From Epiperipatus broadwayi (lineage: Eukaryota; Onychophora; Udeonychophora; Euonychophora; Peripatidae): 64,000 bases of DNA. The translations under genes were made by a program, and so were the position numbers. The stretch covers positions 4,784,572-4,848,571 of the forward strand of contig JAQFVV010006238.1 in NCBI GenBank assembly GCA_028023455.1. Reading direction: 5' to 3'. Within the stretch, counting starts at the first letter, position 1; each line of letters begins with the position of its first letter. Below, one piece after another: positions 36,298-48,575 of the stretch. Under the pieces are notes generated by a model. The model made no database searches and was not told where the DNA came from. It saw nothing but the letters and a program-made list of their open reading frames with translations.

Positions 36298-38319
36298 ATC
36301 TAAATCAAAATATTTATAGAAGACCTGGATATATAGTGATGTTCTCTGCATTTGCATAGCGTAGTGTTTTTAAAATAGAATGAAATAATTATTATGTATA
36401 TCTGATAGTTAAACCATGTGGTTTATTTGTAAAAAGTGTATATAAAATTTGTGTTATTAATAAATAATATACTTTAAATAAATAAATATTGAATAGTGGA
36501 ATGAACTATTGATAAAATTATTATATGTGTATTTTTATAAAAGAATTGATAAATGTGAACGAATGTTTGAAAACATCAAAGGATATTTTTAAAATATTTA
36601 TTTATTGAGTGCTTGAATATGTGTACATTATATAACATTGTTAAATTATTAATATGTTATTTTTTATGAATGTTATCTGTTGAAATATAGAAAAAGACCT
36701 AATACTGATCTCTAAATTGTATAATAACAAATAAATAAATGTATAGTACGAATGTATGTTTTTTATCAAGATCATTTGAGCATGAAAACTTTTTTTTAAA
36801 AAAAACATCTTTTCATGAATTTAGATCTTTGTTGTTTCTTTAATATTGTGTTTTGGAAATTATTTTAGAATAATGTTTGTATATTTTACAATGTTGCGTG
36901 AGTTACTCAGTGGGGAAGATATAGGATGGTAGTTGGGAGAGTAATATTTATGTTGAAATGTATTAGATGTGAATTATATTTTCATGCTTTAAAGGTATTA
37001 AAATATACAGATAACATTGGGCTGTATATCATTTTCTATGGACAGTTGCATTTCCTTATTGTCAATATGCTATAATAGAGCCATGATTTGAATCTTAGGT
37101 ACCCGATGAATATAAACCTATTATTATGATTTGCACTGTATTCATGATGATGTTATCTTACTCTTTTGAGCCATTCTTGTTATTATTCCATGCTTTACAC
37201 TTTAATTGCTACCTATCATCACAGGAATCATCGTAGAAGGTAGTTTTATAAGTTGGTAAAGTAATGATTAAACAATTTGAAGTTAATAATTTGTGATAGG
37301 TCAAGATGAGGTATATAGAAATTTTTTTCACAAGTAATGTTGAGATGTTTGATGGTTGTCATAGTACATAACACAAGAGAGAAATAATTGATACTCATAC
37401 AAATAGTAGAGGTTACTTACCTCAAACAGATGCATATTCAAATCCAAATGAATGTGAGAATAGTGAAAATGATTTTGAATGATATAATGAATGTAAGAGT
37501 ATAGAACAAAAAGTAATCCAAATGTCAAGGAATATAATTTGTGTATAGTTCTTTGAAATTTGTATTATAAATAATTTAAACCCATATCAGTTACAAAAAT
37601 TTATGAAATTATCTCTTAAATATTTTTTTATAATAATTATTATTTTTATAGAGGGAAATATTCATATTTTTTATTAAAATTTTCTCATATTCAAATATCA
37701 GGATGGTACTTTGCCAAACTGCAAAGAAAGTCTTTAATAATTTTTCTTTTAATATTTTATTTGTTAGACTTTAAGAAGTGTATTTTAAAATATAAACTTA
37801 TATTGATACATTTACATCTTAAGAAATATATTTTATAGGAGTATAAGTATAATATTTAGTTTCATAGAAATTGGGAAATTTATTGTAACTATTCCCAATG
37901 CAAATAATAGAAGACTATTTTACTGTATGGAGATTACATATTATCATTACTGTTGTAAGTTTTATTTTATTGTGAAATGGCCGGAGTGAAGGCTATATTA
38001 TTTTATCTTGTATTTATTGGTAAGGGTTACTGTAAATATATTTTTATGTTAAATAATGTTAATTCTTATTTTACCTTTGTAAACATTTATTTTATATTAT
38101 GTTGTTATTATATTGTCATAGTATAATATTGTTAATTCATGAATAAATTTAATTGCTTTTTGAAACTTACCTTAGTCAAGTTGTGATTCATCTGCATGCT
38201 ATTATTTGATTTTTCATTTTACATGCATGATCCACAGAAGTTAATAATTTGAATTTGGCTCGTAATCTTAAAGATTACTTAGATAATATTTCTATTATAA
38301 TTGATTAAGTAACAATGTA
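36298..38319. other. AT-rich spacer
   Basis: No coding region or dispersed repeat was recognised. Confidence 0.45.
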
Positions 38320-38551
<232 letters not shown>

Positions 38552-38799
38552 GAAGATTGGTTATTGGTAATTATTTTAAACTGATACAACATCAATGAGA
38601 GATATATTTAATATTACCACAATATTCAAATACATTATATTTCTAGGAATGCCACATTTAACAAAGAGAGATTGTACAATGTTACTTAATATTTTATCAT
38701 ATTATTTATGCTTTATTACTAAACATTAATCATTAAATAGATTTAATGTTGAGAATCATTAAGTTAGTTTAGTTGCTTATTGTTGTTATTACTTTGTAA

Positions 38800-39205
38800 G
38801 AGTAGTTAGAATATCGTATAAAATCCCTCATCATATTTAACTACAAGGTGTTAATTAATTCATTAATTTTGTTATTAGTTTGTTAGAAATGAATCTGGGA
38901 TTATTACATTATTATTACTTTGAAGAATTGAAAATTTTCTATTAAAAGATGATGATTAAGAAATTATTAATTAATGTTAAATGTCTAATTAGTATTTTAT
39001 TAAAAGAATATTAAGTAATTAATTTATTATTTCTCTAATAAATTTATAAATCATATTTGAGGATTATTAGATGTGTGTTTTTTTTTAAAGACCTGAGAGT
39101 ATTACGTAGTAGTTTATTAAGTGAATTTGGTAGGGTAATATTCTTATGCCATTGGGAGTATATCTTTTAAGATGTATTCTCAATGTTAAGCCAGCATACC
39201 TTACT
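38800..39205. repeat. Dispersed repeat family V, copy 1
   Basis: ATAAAATCCCTCATCATATT, ATTCTTATGCCATTG and TCTCAATG match the copy at 52450-52735 in the same order. No ORF, and no hammerhead boxes were seen. Confidence 0.6.
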
Positions 39206-40014
39206 GAACATCTTATGTTAAGAGTTCCATAATTATATTTGTTATTTTGATAAAACCATATTTCATTTATAGTATCGAGTAAGTTTTTTATAAGTTAAAT
39301 TTATTATTGAAATGAATAGATTGAGTATTATAGTTGGAACCCTAACTATTATATTTAATTTAAGTGTTATGATATTTTATTCTTATAAGTTTTCTTTTAT
39401 TTAATTATTAAAAATATTGTTTTATTAGATATTGTATCTTAATACTGTATCTTGAGCTTGGCAGAACAGCATTATTTCAACATTGCTTAATATAACCAGT
39501 AAATATCTTTACTAAAAGATTAATCATAAATCATTGTGGTCTGTAAAAATTAGCAGTTACTACCAGTATTAAATCACTGAGAAATTAATTAGAATTCGGT
39601 AAAAATAATCATTTTTAAGGTTAAATATATTTATTAATAAAAATAAATTAATACTTCCATGTTTCATAAAAGGAATTGTAATAAATGTTAACAAAATGAA
39701 ACTATTCTTGTTAATTGTTGATTTCACAATTTTGGTATAACTTCTTAAGATGTGAGACAAATTGGTTTGTAATATTTCCAAAAAAAAAGGTTTTTCTTTT
39801 TAATTTCTATGGCAGTAGTACCTAGTTCATTCTTTGTAATTGTTTGTTCTATGGTTATCTTTGCTTTTCCTCTTCTTCAATTATGCCAATTAATGTAATT
39901 GAATTAATCTTCAGATCATTAGGTTTAATGCTTTTATATTTTCTCTACCATGAGGTATAGGTATACTTTTGGCCAGTCACTGTTATCATTTTGTACCCCT
40001 TACAAATTACCTTT
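39206..40014. other. AT-rich spacer
   Basis: No gene was recognised. Confidence 0.45.
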
Positions 40015-40090
40015 GGGTCATGTAAAAGTCTGAGTTCAACCCCACTATATATTACATATAGAAGTGCAGGTATGAAAAAGCCTGTACTGT
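40015..40090 (+). mobile_element. Solo Z-family end
   Basis: GGGTCATGTAAAAGTCTGAG, CCCACTATATATTACATATA, GCAGGTATG and AAGCCTGT match the right end of the Z element at 55229-55515. No ribozyme is present. Confidence 0.6.
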
Positions 40091-40743
40091 AGAAAAATTC
40101 ATATTTCATCATCATCTAGAAAATATCCCATTCTTTAAATCTAGGATTCAGAATGCTTATTTTTGAAAGGCCAGCATTCCACAACAATTTTACAAAGACC
40201 TACTATCAAAAGTATTAAAAATTTAAATACTTTACAAAGTATTACCTTATTATTAAAATTCAGTACTAATTTAAATTATATGCCAGTATTAGATTACACT
40301 AAATATACTGTAAACTAAACTACACAAAAATATATTGTCTAGTAGATTCTCCAATCTAACAATATTAAGACAGTAACCAAGTGTGTATAACCCTAGACAC
40401 ATATGCTTTACATTAATAATTGATAAATTTATTTACTAGTTTGAATGCTATCAAATACTGATTGAGGGCTAACGGTTTTTTTTTTCTAAAAAGTTTTACA
40501 ATTTATTTATAGGTTTTTTTGAGTTCTTTTGCTGATCTAAAATAACTCAATACTATAGATTTTAAAAACAAGATTTAATCTGTTATCTTTTAAGAATTTT
40601 TTTTTTTTATTAAATGTCAAAGCATCTCTTATTCTTTCCAAAATATTACGTTTTCTTGTTTATAAATATTAAAATTAAAATGTACATTTCTTTTACGAAC
40701 AGAAATTTATGCATACAGACACATGCTTATTCATACACACATA
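40091..40743. other. AT-rich spacer
   Basis: No gene was recognised. Confidence 0.45.
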
Positions 40744-42086
40744 AGATGTACCAGATGATTGGAAGAATGCAGTATTAATATTAATATTTAAAAAAGGTGA
40801 TAAAGAAGATATTAAAAAATACAAACCTATCAGTTTTTTATCAGTTTTATACAAAATTTTTACTAAGATAATTACAACTCGTCTACAGAAAACACTGGAT
40901 TTCCACCAACCAAGAGAACAAGCTGGATTTAAAAGTGGTTTTAGTACAGTAGATCATATCCAGATATTGAGAGAAATTATAGAAAGGACAAATGAATATG
41001 AGTTGCCATTATGCTTAGGATTTGTAGATTATGAAAAGGCATTTGATTCTATAAACATTTCTCCAGTGATTAAAGCATTGGATCATCAAGGTGTAGATCC
41101 AGGATAGTGTCATATTTTAAAGAATATATATAAAAATGCAACAGCAACAATTAGATTACATAATGATAGTAGGAAAATCAACATTGAAAAGAGATGACAG
41201 GGTGACTCCATATCTCCAAAAGTTTTTACTGCAGTGCTGCAAGAAGTATTTTATGGATTAAAATGAGAAGCTAAAGGAGTGAAAGTAAATAGAAATTATT
41301 TAAGTCATTTAGATTTTGCAGATGATGTAGTTGTTTTTGCAAATAACGCTTTAGAGCTACAGGAAATGTTGCAGGAGTTATCAGATAAAAGTAGGAAAGG
41401 AGGTCTAAAGATAAATGTTAAAAAGACTGAAGTAATGTTTAATATATTTTCTCAAAATATGAAAATAAAGATTGATTATTATGAGTTAGAAGAAGTTAAC
41501 AGTTACAAATACCTTGGTCAGATTATTAATACAAATGGAAATATAATGGATGAAATTAATCATAGAATTAAACTTGATTGGAGTGCTTTTGGTAGAAATA
41601 ACTTGATACTAAAAGGAAATATGCCTATGTGTTTGAAAAAGGTTTTTAATAAATGTGTTTTGCCACTTTTTACTTATCGATCTGAGACTTGGACACTTAA
41701 TAGAAGTGTAATATAGAGATTTCAGACCACCCAAAGAAGTATGGAGAGATGCATGTTGGGAGTAACAAGAAGGGATCGAAAACACAATGTATGGATAAGA
41801 GAACAAACAGGTGTTATTGACCTCATTGTAAAAGACTGAAGTGGAGTCGGGCTGGACATATTGTTAGAAGAGATGATAATATATGGACAATTGGAAATTT
41901 TAAATTGAATTCCAAGAGCTTGTAAAAGACCCAGAAAGAGACCACATGTGAGATGGATGGATGAAATAAGAAAGTGTGCAGGAGTGATGTGGAGAAAAGA
42001 AGCTAAAGATAGGAAAAGATGGATTGAACTTGGTGAGACTTTCATCCTGCAGTGGATTGATAATGGTCATTGATGATGATGATGTA
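40744..42086 (+). pseudogene. RTE-type LINE reverse transcriptase, longest copy
   Basis: The reverse transcriptase domain is read almost end to end. Fingers: DDWKNAVLILIFKKGDKEDI then YKPISFLSVLYK. Motif A: FVDYEKAFDSI. Then QGDSISPKVFTAVLQEVF. The catalytic box is DFADDVVVFA, followed by GLKINVKKTEVMF and YKYLGQIINTNG. The C-terminal part ends VRWMDEIRKCAGVMWRKEA and LGETFILQWIDN. QGDxISPKxF plus FADD is typical of the RTE clade, which copies RNA by target-primed reverse transcription. The AP endonuclease half is missing (5' truncation). Stops at about 41105, 41196, 41264 and 41714 and a frameshift near 41830 inactivate it. The 3' end is a (GATGAT) run. Confidence 0.9.
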
Positions 42087-42340
42087 AATATGTATTTAAT
42101 TACTTACTATTTAAATTTTTAACATTACTATTTCAAAGTTTATTGACTTAATTACAATTTTTATTAAACTAAAAACTGCTCGGCCATTAGTCGTTGTGTA
42201 TTTTTGAAGCGCATGAAATACTTACTCAAATATAGTATTTGTAAGTAGAGGGATTTGAATTTAGGATTTTTCAGACTTTATTTTTCACTCCATCTTAAGC
42301 AACTGATACATATGAGCACACACATGTGAAAATGATACAT

Positions 42341-42394
42341 GATCCCAATATACATATTTTATGATGAACCAACACTCATCAGTTGGACCAGATC
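42341..42394 (-). ncRNA. Hammerhead ribozyme, Z family (G12 mutated)
   Basis: It has outer stem I GAUC/GAUC, inner stem I CCAA/UUGG, CUGAUGA intact, stem II GUGUUG/CAUCAU with one mismatch, AAAA for GAAA, and stem III AUAUGUAU followed by A. It is nearly complete but lacks G12. Confidence 0.6.
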
Positions 42395-42729
42395 ATAGTC
42401 TGCTGCACATATATACAATCACTGCTTGGTTTATATTAAGATAAAATTCCTCAAACTTTAATAGACAGGCTTCGATTTCCTCACTCTTTCAACTATTCAA
42501 TCATTTATTTCTTGAAAAATCTATGATGGAACACTCACAGTCCTTATGTCTACATGGGTAAGACTACTATATCAAATCCAATAAGGGCTTTGAACATTCC
42601 ATTATCAGGTATTCAATGAAATGAATACTTGACTAGGTGGAAGGGTGAGAAGATTAATGTCCATTAAAGTTTGAGGAGTTGCTATCATAATATAAACAAA
42701 GCACTGATTGTATGTACATGAGGGAAACT

Positions 42730-42786
42730 TGGTTCTGGCCCAACTGATGAGTTCTGGTTCTGCACAAAATATGTATATTGCGAATC
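42730..42786 (+). ncRNA. Hammerhead ribozyme, Z family (degenerate)
   Basis: CCAA, CUGAUGA, a weakened stem II, CAAAAUAUGUAUAUUG and AAUC follow in the Z order. The GAAA box reads AAAA. It is the opposite-strand partner of 42341-42394. Confidence 0.55.
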
Positions 42787-43095
42787 ATGGATCTTTTTTA
42801 CATGTGTCATGTGTCTCAGTTGCTTGAGAATCGACTGAAAAATCCTGAGTTCAAATTCCTCTATTTACATATACAGGAAACATTCAGTATAAGCTAATTA
42901 TATATTCCCTTACAGTATAGTATTTGTAATTCATTTGTTTTTTATTAGTGCATATGAACTTTCACTATGCCATTTTCAGGAAAGTTAGGGATAAGTTTGT
43001 ATCCACCTTTTTAATACCTTATTGGGAGGTGTGCAATCATTGCATGATAATATGCATTGCATGTTTTTGATTTTATCAATGCATTGTTTATTTTT

Positions 43096-43291
43096 AGCTC
43101 AGTCCTATCACAACCATCAATCAGTCCAGAAGTCACAACACCCTTCCCTTCTATAGAAACATTAATGTGCACTTTTTCAAGTAATGTATGCTATGTGGAT
43201 TACTTGAAAAAGTTACATTCCATAATGTATTTATAGTGTGGAAGATTGATCTGACTTTTGGGTTGATGGATGATTATGATAGGATTAAGCT
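43096..43291. mobile_element. Short palindromic element with nested hairpin
   Basis: AGCTCAGTCCTATCACAACC is mirrored at 43265-43291, and ACTTTTTCAAGTAAT in the loop is mirrored by ATTACTTGAAAAAGT. A related single arm occurs at about 27705-27765. No ribozyme boxes were seen. Confidence 0.65.
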
Positions 43292-43589
43292 AAATGTGAA
43301 TGATGCCCTGATGGAATCAAAATCTTATTCCAATATAGATAAATGGGATTAATAAATAAGGTAAATGTAGAAAAGACTAAAATCATACGCTGAGAACAAA
43401 CAATCTATATAAAACAATAGTATTTCTTTAAAATAGCCAAATAGGTTTTTCGTTTCAATTCTATTATCAATATCTTCTATCACAGCCATAGTATCAAATT
43501 TGACAAATTATATCTAAAGATCAATCACCATGTTATTTCTGAATAATTGCTTGCTAAGATAATAAATATATTTATTATTAATAATAATC

Positions 43590-43810
43590 AAATGGTTTTA
43601 TTGTTTGAGAGTTCATAAGAAGTTTGAGCGTAGGAAGCACCAGAAGTAGAATCAATCTGAGAATTTTACACTGCAAAATCTGACACTCTGCTACTGCACT
43701 GAACCTCATGGGGCAATAAATAAATAATTGAAGTGTTTGAGAATCATAAGAAGTATGAGACTGGAAGTTCCAAAACAAACCGATCTGAAAATCTCATGCT
43801 CCAGAAATCT
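43590..43810. repeat. Family U repeat, two adjacent diverged copies
   Basis: GAGAGTTCATAAGAAGTTTG and GAGAATCATAAGAAGTATG begin two units with shared CAATCTGAGAATTTTACACT-like sequence, also present at 3505-3640. Confidence 0.55.
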
Positions 43811-44136
43811 TGTTAATCCACACAGTGTGGTTTAATCTATCATAAGAATCTCAGCATTTAGTTATATATCTGTGCAAGTGACATATCTGTATAAAATGTT
43901 TTGTGATATATTTTTCTTGGAATATTAACTTTAGTCCTATAAGATGGCACTTTTAATATGTATTTATTAAGAACAGTAAATAAAATACTCATTAAATAAT
44001 CGAATATGTAATAATAATTAAGTCAATCATTTTATTAAAATAATAATAAGAACAATATTAGTAACAATAAACTAAAGATGAATTTTGTGATGATTACACA
44101 AATTAATTTTTGATCCACAGATATGTCCACAAATAT

Positions 44137-44420
44137 TATATATAGAGCTCGCAAATAAGCTCTTAAAAGCTTTGCAGAATATCCCCAGACCGGTTTCTGC
44201 TACTGGCATCTTTAGTGAAGTGCTAGGATATTCAAGCATTAGATTAAAAATACCAGGACAATCCCAGCATTTTATCTAATGTATATTAAGTAGAAAATCT
44301 GAAATTTTCATACATCCGTATGTCTTCCAATCCAGCTATCTAACTTAAATAGCTTATTTGTGAGCTCTATATATAACATTATAATACAAACTTATTAAAT
44401 TAAGTCATGTGACATCTTAC
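44137..44420. mobile_element. Y-family element with 25 bp terminal inverted repeats
   Basis: TATATATAGAGCTCGCAAAT and its mirror end (44351-44375) pair at 24 of 25 positions. Inside are the Y words AAGTAGAAAATCTGAAATTT and TCCAGCTATCTAACTTAAAT and a minus-strand hammerhead region. Y homology continues past the right repeat to about 44420 (AAGTCATGTGACATCTTACT). Confidence 0.75.
44182..44220 (-). ncRNA. Hammerhead ribozyme, Y family (core mutated)
   Basis: Stem II UGC/GCA with a CAGUA loop, GAAAC intact, palindromic stem III ACCGGU, cleavage base C, and stem I CUUCA/UGGGG with G-U pairs. The core reads CUAAAGA instead of CUGAUGA. Confidence 0.6.
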
Positions 44421-44834
44421 TTGATTTTTTTTTAATGCCCACAAATACAGCAAGTGGGTCTATTATTTTGTTTCTTTGATATTTTGTGATATTTTTTTAC
44501 TACTTCTGCATCAAACATTTCTTTTTGAAGGGCTTCAATACCTTTTCTTATTTTTTTCATTACAAATATTTTTTTAATGTTTGTGAATATTTTTAATAAT
44601 TAAAATATATTTTTATAATTAATATTTTTGAACAATTGAAAATTTGCATATAAGGCAGAAATATTTTTTTTCTACTTGTAATATTAGTAAAAGCTGAAAA
44701 GAATATTTTTCCATTACCATTTTTACTATTCTTATCTTTCACGCAGATACTAAGTTTCTTTCCCAAGTCTGTGATGGTGCAAATTTACTCAACTTTAAAT
44801 CACTTTCCTATGCTGTCTTTAGCACTATTGTGCT

Positions 44835-45340
44835 GGTTTTGTATACATTTAATGGTAACAACTTGAAACTAAACACACTTTTTTTAAAAAAAATGAGTGA
44901 CAGATAGTAAGATGTGACCTCCAATGCTCCTGATTGTTATTCTAATTCTCTTTACAAGAGATCTATCATTTGTGAGAGCTTTTGAGTAAATTCTTTCTTT
45001 TGTTAGATATCACAAATGAAAATATGTTTTCCCTAATTTGTTTATATATTTATGATTATTTTTCATAAATTGTAATATTTATTGTTTTGTATTTATTCGA
45101 TGGTAAAAACCTGAAACTAAATACATGTTAGTATTGTACAGGCATTTTTTCAAAGGAGTGGCAGATAGCAAGACATCACCTCCAGTGTTTTTGATTGCTA
45201 CTTTCTAATTCTCTCTTCAAGAGAATGTTTGTGAGAGCTTTTGATTTTTTTTTAGATTTCACAAATGAAATATGTTTTCCCTATTTGGTTTATATATTTG
45301 TGGTTATTTTTTACATATTTTAATATTTATTGTTTTAAAA
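44835..45340. repeat. Tandem duplication, about 248 bp unit
   Basis: Unit 1 (44835-45082) and unit 2 (45083-45340) share GAAACTAAA, GACCTCCA/CACCTCCA, TTTGTGAGAGCTTTTGA, and ACAAATGAAA plus TATGTTTTCCCTA. They are diverged by point changes and small indels. Confidence 0.8.
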
Positions 45341-45779
45341 CAATAATGTGATGAGTAACAGATTTTCTTAAAAATATTTACTTTTAAAAGAAAATCAATA
45401 TTAATATGGTTGCAAATAATAATTGGCTGATGAGAATGTATTCATATTGACTGTAAATTATTTATTTTTGTCAAGTTTTTATAGATTGTAAATAGAGTTT
45501 TAAATTTTAAACAAACTGCGTTAAAATATATATATATATTTTAATTTAAAATTTTTATTAGTGGATCTTGTAGCTACTGGTAAGACAAAAGTTTCATTTT
45601 AATATATTTTTAAAAAATCATTCAAAATTGTTGAAAATATAAAGAATAAAAGTATATTTAATAAAATATAAACTTGAAATAACAACTGAAATATTAAAAA
45701 TATTTTTTTTACTAATTTTAAAAGATTTGAAAAAATAATTATTTTTTAAAATAATTTTATTTTGCTATAAACTTTATTC

Positions 45780-46080
45780 ATAATATTGGCATCATCAAGG
45801 GCTTTAAGCATTCCATCATCAGATTTTCAGTGATGTGGGTGACTGAAGAGTTGGAGAGTGTAGAGGATTTAAGCCTGTTCTTTAAAGTGTGTAGATTTGC
45901 TATTTTAAGATAAATCGAGCACTGATTATATATGTGTGTGGAACATGATCTGGACCAACTGATGAGTGCTGGTTCAGCATGAAATACATATATTGGAGAT
46001 CATTTATTTTTTCCACATGTATGTGGTCATGTGTATCCATTAGAATCTTGAAAGTCTGGGTTTAAGTATCCTTTAATTAC
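45780..46080 (+). mobile_element. Z-family element, single ribozyme, best core
   Basis: AAGGGCTTTAAGCATTCCAT, ATCATCAGATTTTCAGTG, AGATAAATCGAGCACTGATT and the ribozyme at 45947-46001 follow in the Z order, ending near AGTCTGGGTTTAAGTATCC. Only one orientation is present. No TSD was found. Confidence 0.75.
45947..46001 (+). ncRNA. Hammerhead ribozyme, Z family, intact core
   Basis: Order: outer stem I GAUC, internal loop UGGA, inner stem I CCAA, CUGAUGA, stem II GUGCUG/CAGCAU closed by GUU, GAA, stem III AUA/UAU with a CA loop, cleavage base A, then UUGG, A, GAUC. All invariant core bases are present and the NUH rule is met. The internal loop in stem I is where natural hammerheads make their tertiary contact with loop II. 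Stem III is too short for a stable monomer hairpin, so dimer cleavage is likely. Confidence 0.85.
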
Positions 46081-46164
46081 ATCTAGATTAAGTATATATA
46101 TATTATACTTGCATTTCAATCTTATTTATTTAAACTGTAGACTTTATATATATGGAAAATTATT

Positions 46165-46291
46165 TTCAAATCACACTCAAATGTTTTTTAGCAACATCCT
46201 CTGTGAATAAATATAAAGTCTGAACTTTAAACAACTACATTTATTCACAGAGGTCATTGCTAAAAAACAATGTTTGGGAGAGTGATTTGAA
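46165..46291. mobile_element. Short hairpin element
   Basis: TTCAAATCACACTCAAATG, TTTTTTAGCAACATCCTCTG and TGAATAAAT are mirrored on the right side. It is a near-perfect foldback of 127 bp. Confidence 0.7.
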
Positions 46292-47784
46292 TATTTTTGT
46301 ATGTAAATTTTCAGCCAATGATATGCAATAAGATATTTTTAATAGAAAATTGTGTGCATGTGTCCAATGTGATAACTATTCTTTATGTTTTTCATGAAAA
46401 AATAATAATTATTCATTAAATCTCTAAGTTTGATAAAATTTATTAAAAGCTTAACTTCAAAGAATAAAAGTATTTTTAAAAATAATATATCAGCTTTTTA
46501 AATAAATAAAAAGAATAATAATTATAAAGAAATAAACAAAACAAAATTTTTCATTTTAGCTTTTACGCTAAAAAATGTACTTTAATGAAAACAATTACTG
46601 TTTAGACAATTTGTATAATAAAACAAATTTTGATAAGGAAAATAAGTTCAAGTAATAGAAGGAAATATTTTTTGGAATATTCAAGTTGAACTTATAATTA
46701 CAAAAAAATAATAATAGCATTTCTTGATAAGAGGCATTTCTAATTTAATAATAGACATTTCCTGTTTGACATTGACTAATCTTCTATTAAAAAAATAAAT
46801 ATATTTAAGTAAAAAGAGTTAAATGTAAACAGCATATACTTATTAAGAAACAAATATTTAATTATTCAAAAATAAAAATATACAGTAAATTATAATTAGT
46901 TATATTTTATGATTTCAGAATAAAATAATATGCAACTGTAGTATAGTGCCTGCTATTAGGAAGAGAAAGAACAATGATCCTAATTTGGCTTTTGCTAACA
47001 GCTGACATCTTGGTGCAATATTCAGTAATTTCATTAAAGAAGACTAATGGACAGAAATTAATCAGTGAATTTAGATATAGTTCAGTCATATACCATATTA
47101 CTTAATCTCTTAATTATAATAGAATGAATTAATGCTCATGATATATAGTTACACATTTGTATTATTACTGTCTAAGTAGTTATTTATTGTACTGAAAGCA
47201 AAAACTTCATCCATTTGTATGTATTAATGTAAATAATTTTTTACATGTAATAATTAACACTGTTGTGTTTAATCTTTTACTATATTCTTATTGTATATAA
47301 TCATTATTTATATTGGGTAGTAATAAAAAGCCATCTTGTCCTAAGATTTTGCTACCTCCATGCATGCACAGTGATTGTCCAAAACATCTCTCACTATACT
47401 ATCATAATATTTATATTGTTATGAATTTACACTTGATTGTTGTGCTAATAATAGCTAATAATATAACTAGTTTCTTTATCATATGTTTATTACCCAAATG
47501 TTCAGGTAATGCACAAACAGTGTATGATTGGCTGTACACAACTTTGTCATTCATTTAGCCGGACATTTTTTTCCTCTAGCACATGTATGCATCATTCCTC
47601 ATTATTTTAGCTATATAAAAAATAACTTTCACCTTTAAGCTATTTTGAATAGATGAGTTTATAAAAATAATCAAATGGTTATTCACTCAACAAATCAGGC
47701 AATGTCTGAGTGCATGAAAAAGCTGTAGAAACCATGGCATTTATTTGTTACTATACCACTATATTAAAACATAGAGACATATTA
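46292..47784. other. AT-rich spacer
   Basis: An ORF at 47313-47558 is open but starts in unremarkable sequence and shows no motif. No gene was recognised. Confidence 0.4.
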
Positions 47785-47890
47785 TATGCAAATAGAGGGA
47801 TTGAACATAGAATTTTTCAGCTTACATTTATCTTCCAGTCCATCTCAAACAACCAATACACATAACCATATACATGCTAACAAGATAGAT

Positions 47891-47945
47891 GATCCACAAT
47901 ATATGTATTTCATACAGAACCAGCACTCATCAATTGGGCCAGATC
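47891..47945 (-). ncRNA. Hammerhead ribozyme, Z family (C3 mutated)
   Basis: GAAA, the stem II arms and stem III AUACAUAU are present with GAUC at both outer ends. The core reads UUGAUGA, which should cripple catalysis. Confidence 0.6.
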
Positions 47946-48519
47946 ATAATATCCCTCACATATATACAATCATTGCTCATTTTATATTAAGATAGCAATT
48001 CCTTAAACTTTAATGGACATGCTTTAATCTTCTCACTTTTTCAACTATTCAACCATCCATTTCATTGAAAAACCAACAACGGATCACTCAAAGTCCTTAT
48101 TGGATATAGTCATGTGTATTGGTTATTTGAGATGGATGGAGTATGATTATAAACTGAAAAATCCTAAATTAAAATTCCTCTTTTTACATATATAAGAAAT
48201 ATTCAGTATACTGAATGATTAAGCAAATTACATGTTGCCTTGGAAATAGTATTAGTTCAGCCCATCCCTCTCCTATTAATATGTGTGGATATGTAACAGT
48301 CCATTAATTTGAGGGGTTAGATTGACATAATGACTACATAGATACAATTACAGTATCAAATCCAATAAAGGCTTTGAGTATTCCATCATTGGTATTTCAA
48401 TGTAATGGATGGTTTAATAGTTGGAAAGGTAAGAAGACTGAAGCCAGTCCATTAAAGTTTAAAGAATTGCTATCTTAATATAAGCTGTGCACTGATTGTA
48501 TATATGTGTGGATGATTAC

Positions 48520-48575
48520 AATCTGGCTTATCTGATGGGTGCTAGTTCTGCACCAAATAACATATATTGTGGATT
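48520..48575 (+). ncRNA. Hammerhead-like, Z family (degenerate)
   Basis: CUGAUGG, stem II GUGC/GCAC, CAAAU and AACAUAUAUUGUGG are in Z order. A9 and the GAAA box are changed. Confidence 0.45.

Larger units (their letters stand above)
42245..42915. mobile_element. Z-family palindromic element, 14 bp TSD, two ribozymes
   Basis: TATAGTATTTGTAA lies at 42231-42244 and 42916-42929. The ends carry an inverted repeat (AGAGGGATTTGAATTTAGG against its mirror near 42850). Ribozyme regions lie on the minus strand at 42341-42394 and on the plus strand at 42730-42786. The middle has ATCCAATAAGGGCTTTGA, shared with other Z copies. No ORF is present. Confidence 0.85.

Noticed and set aside
45422-45450. CTGATGA followed by a GAATGTATTC hairpin
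   Set aside because: It looks like core plus stem II but lacks GAAA and any stem I partner.
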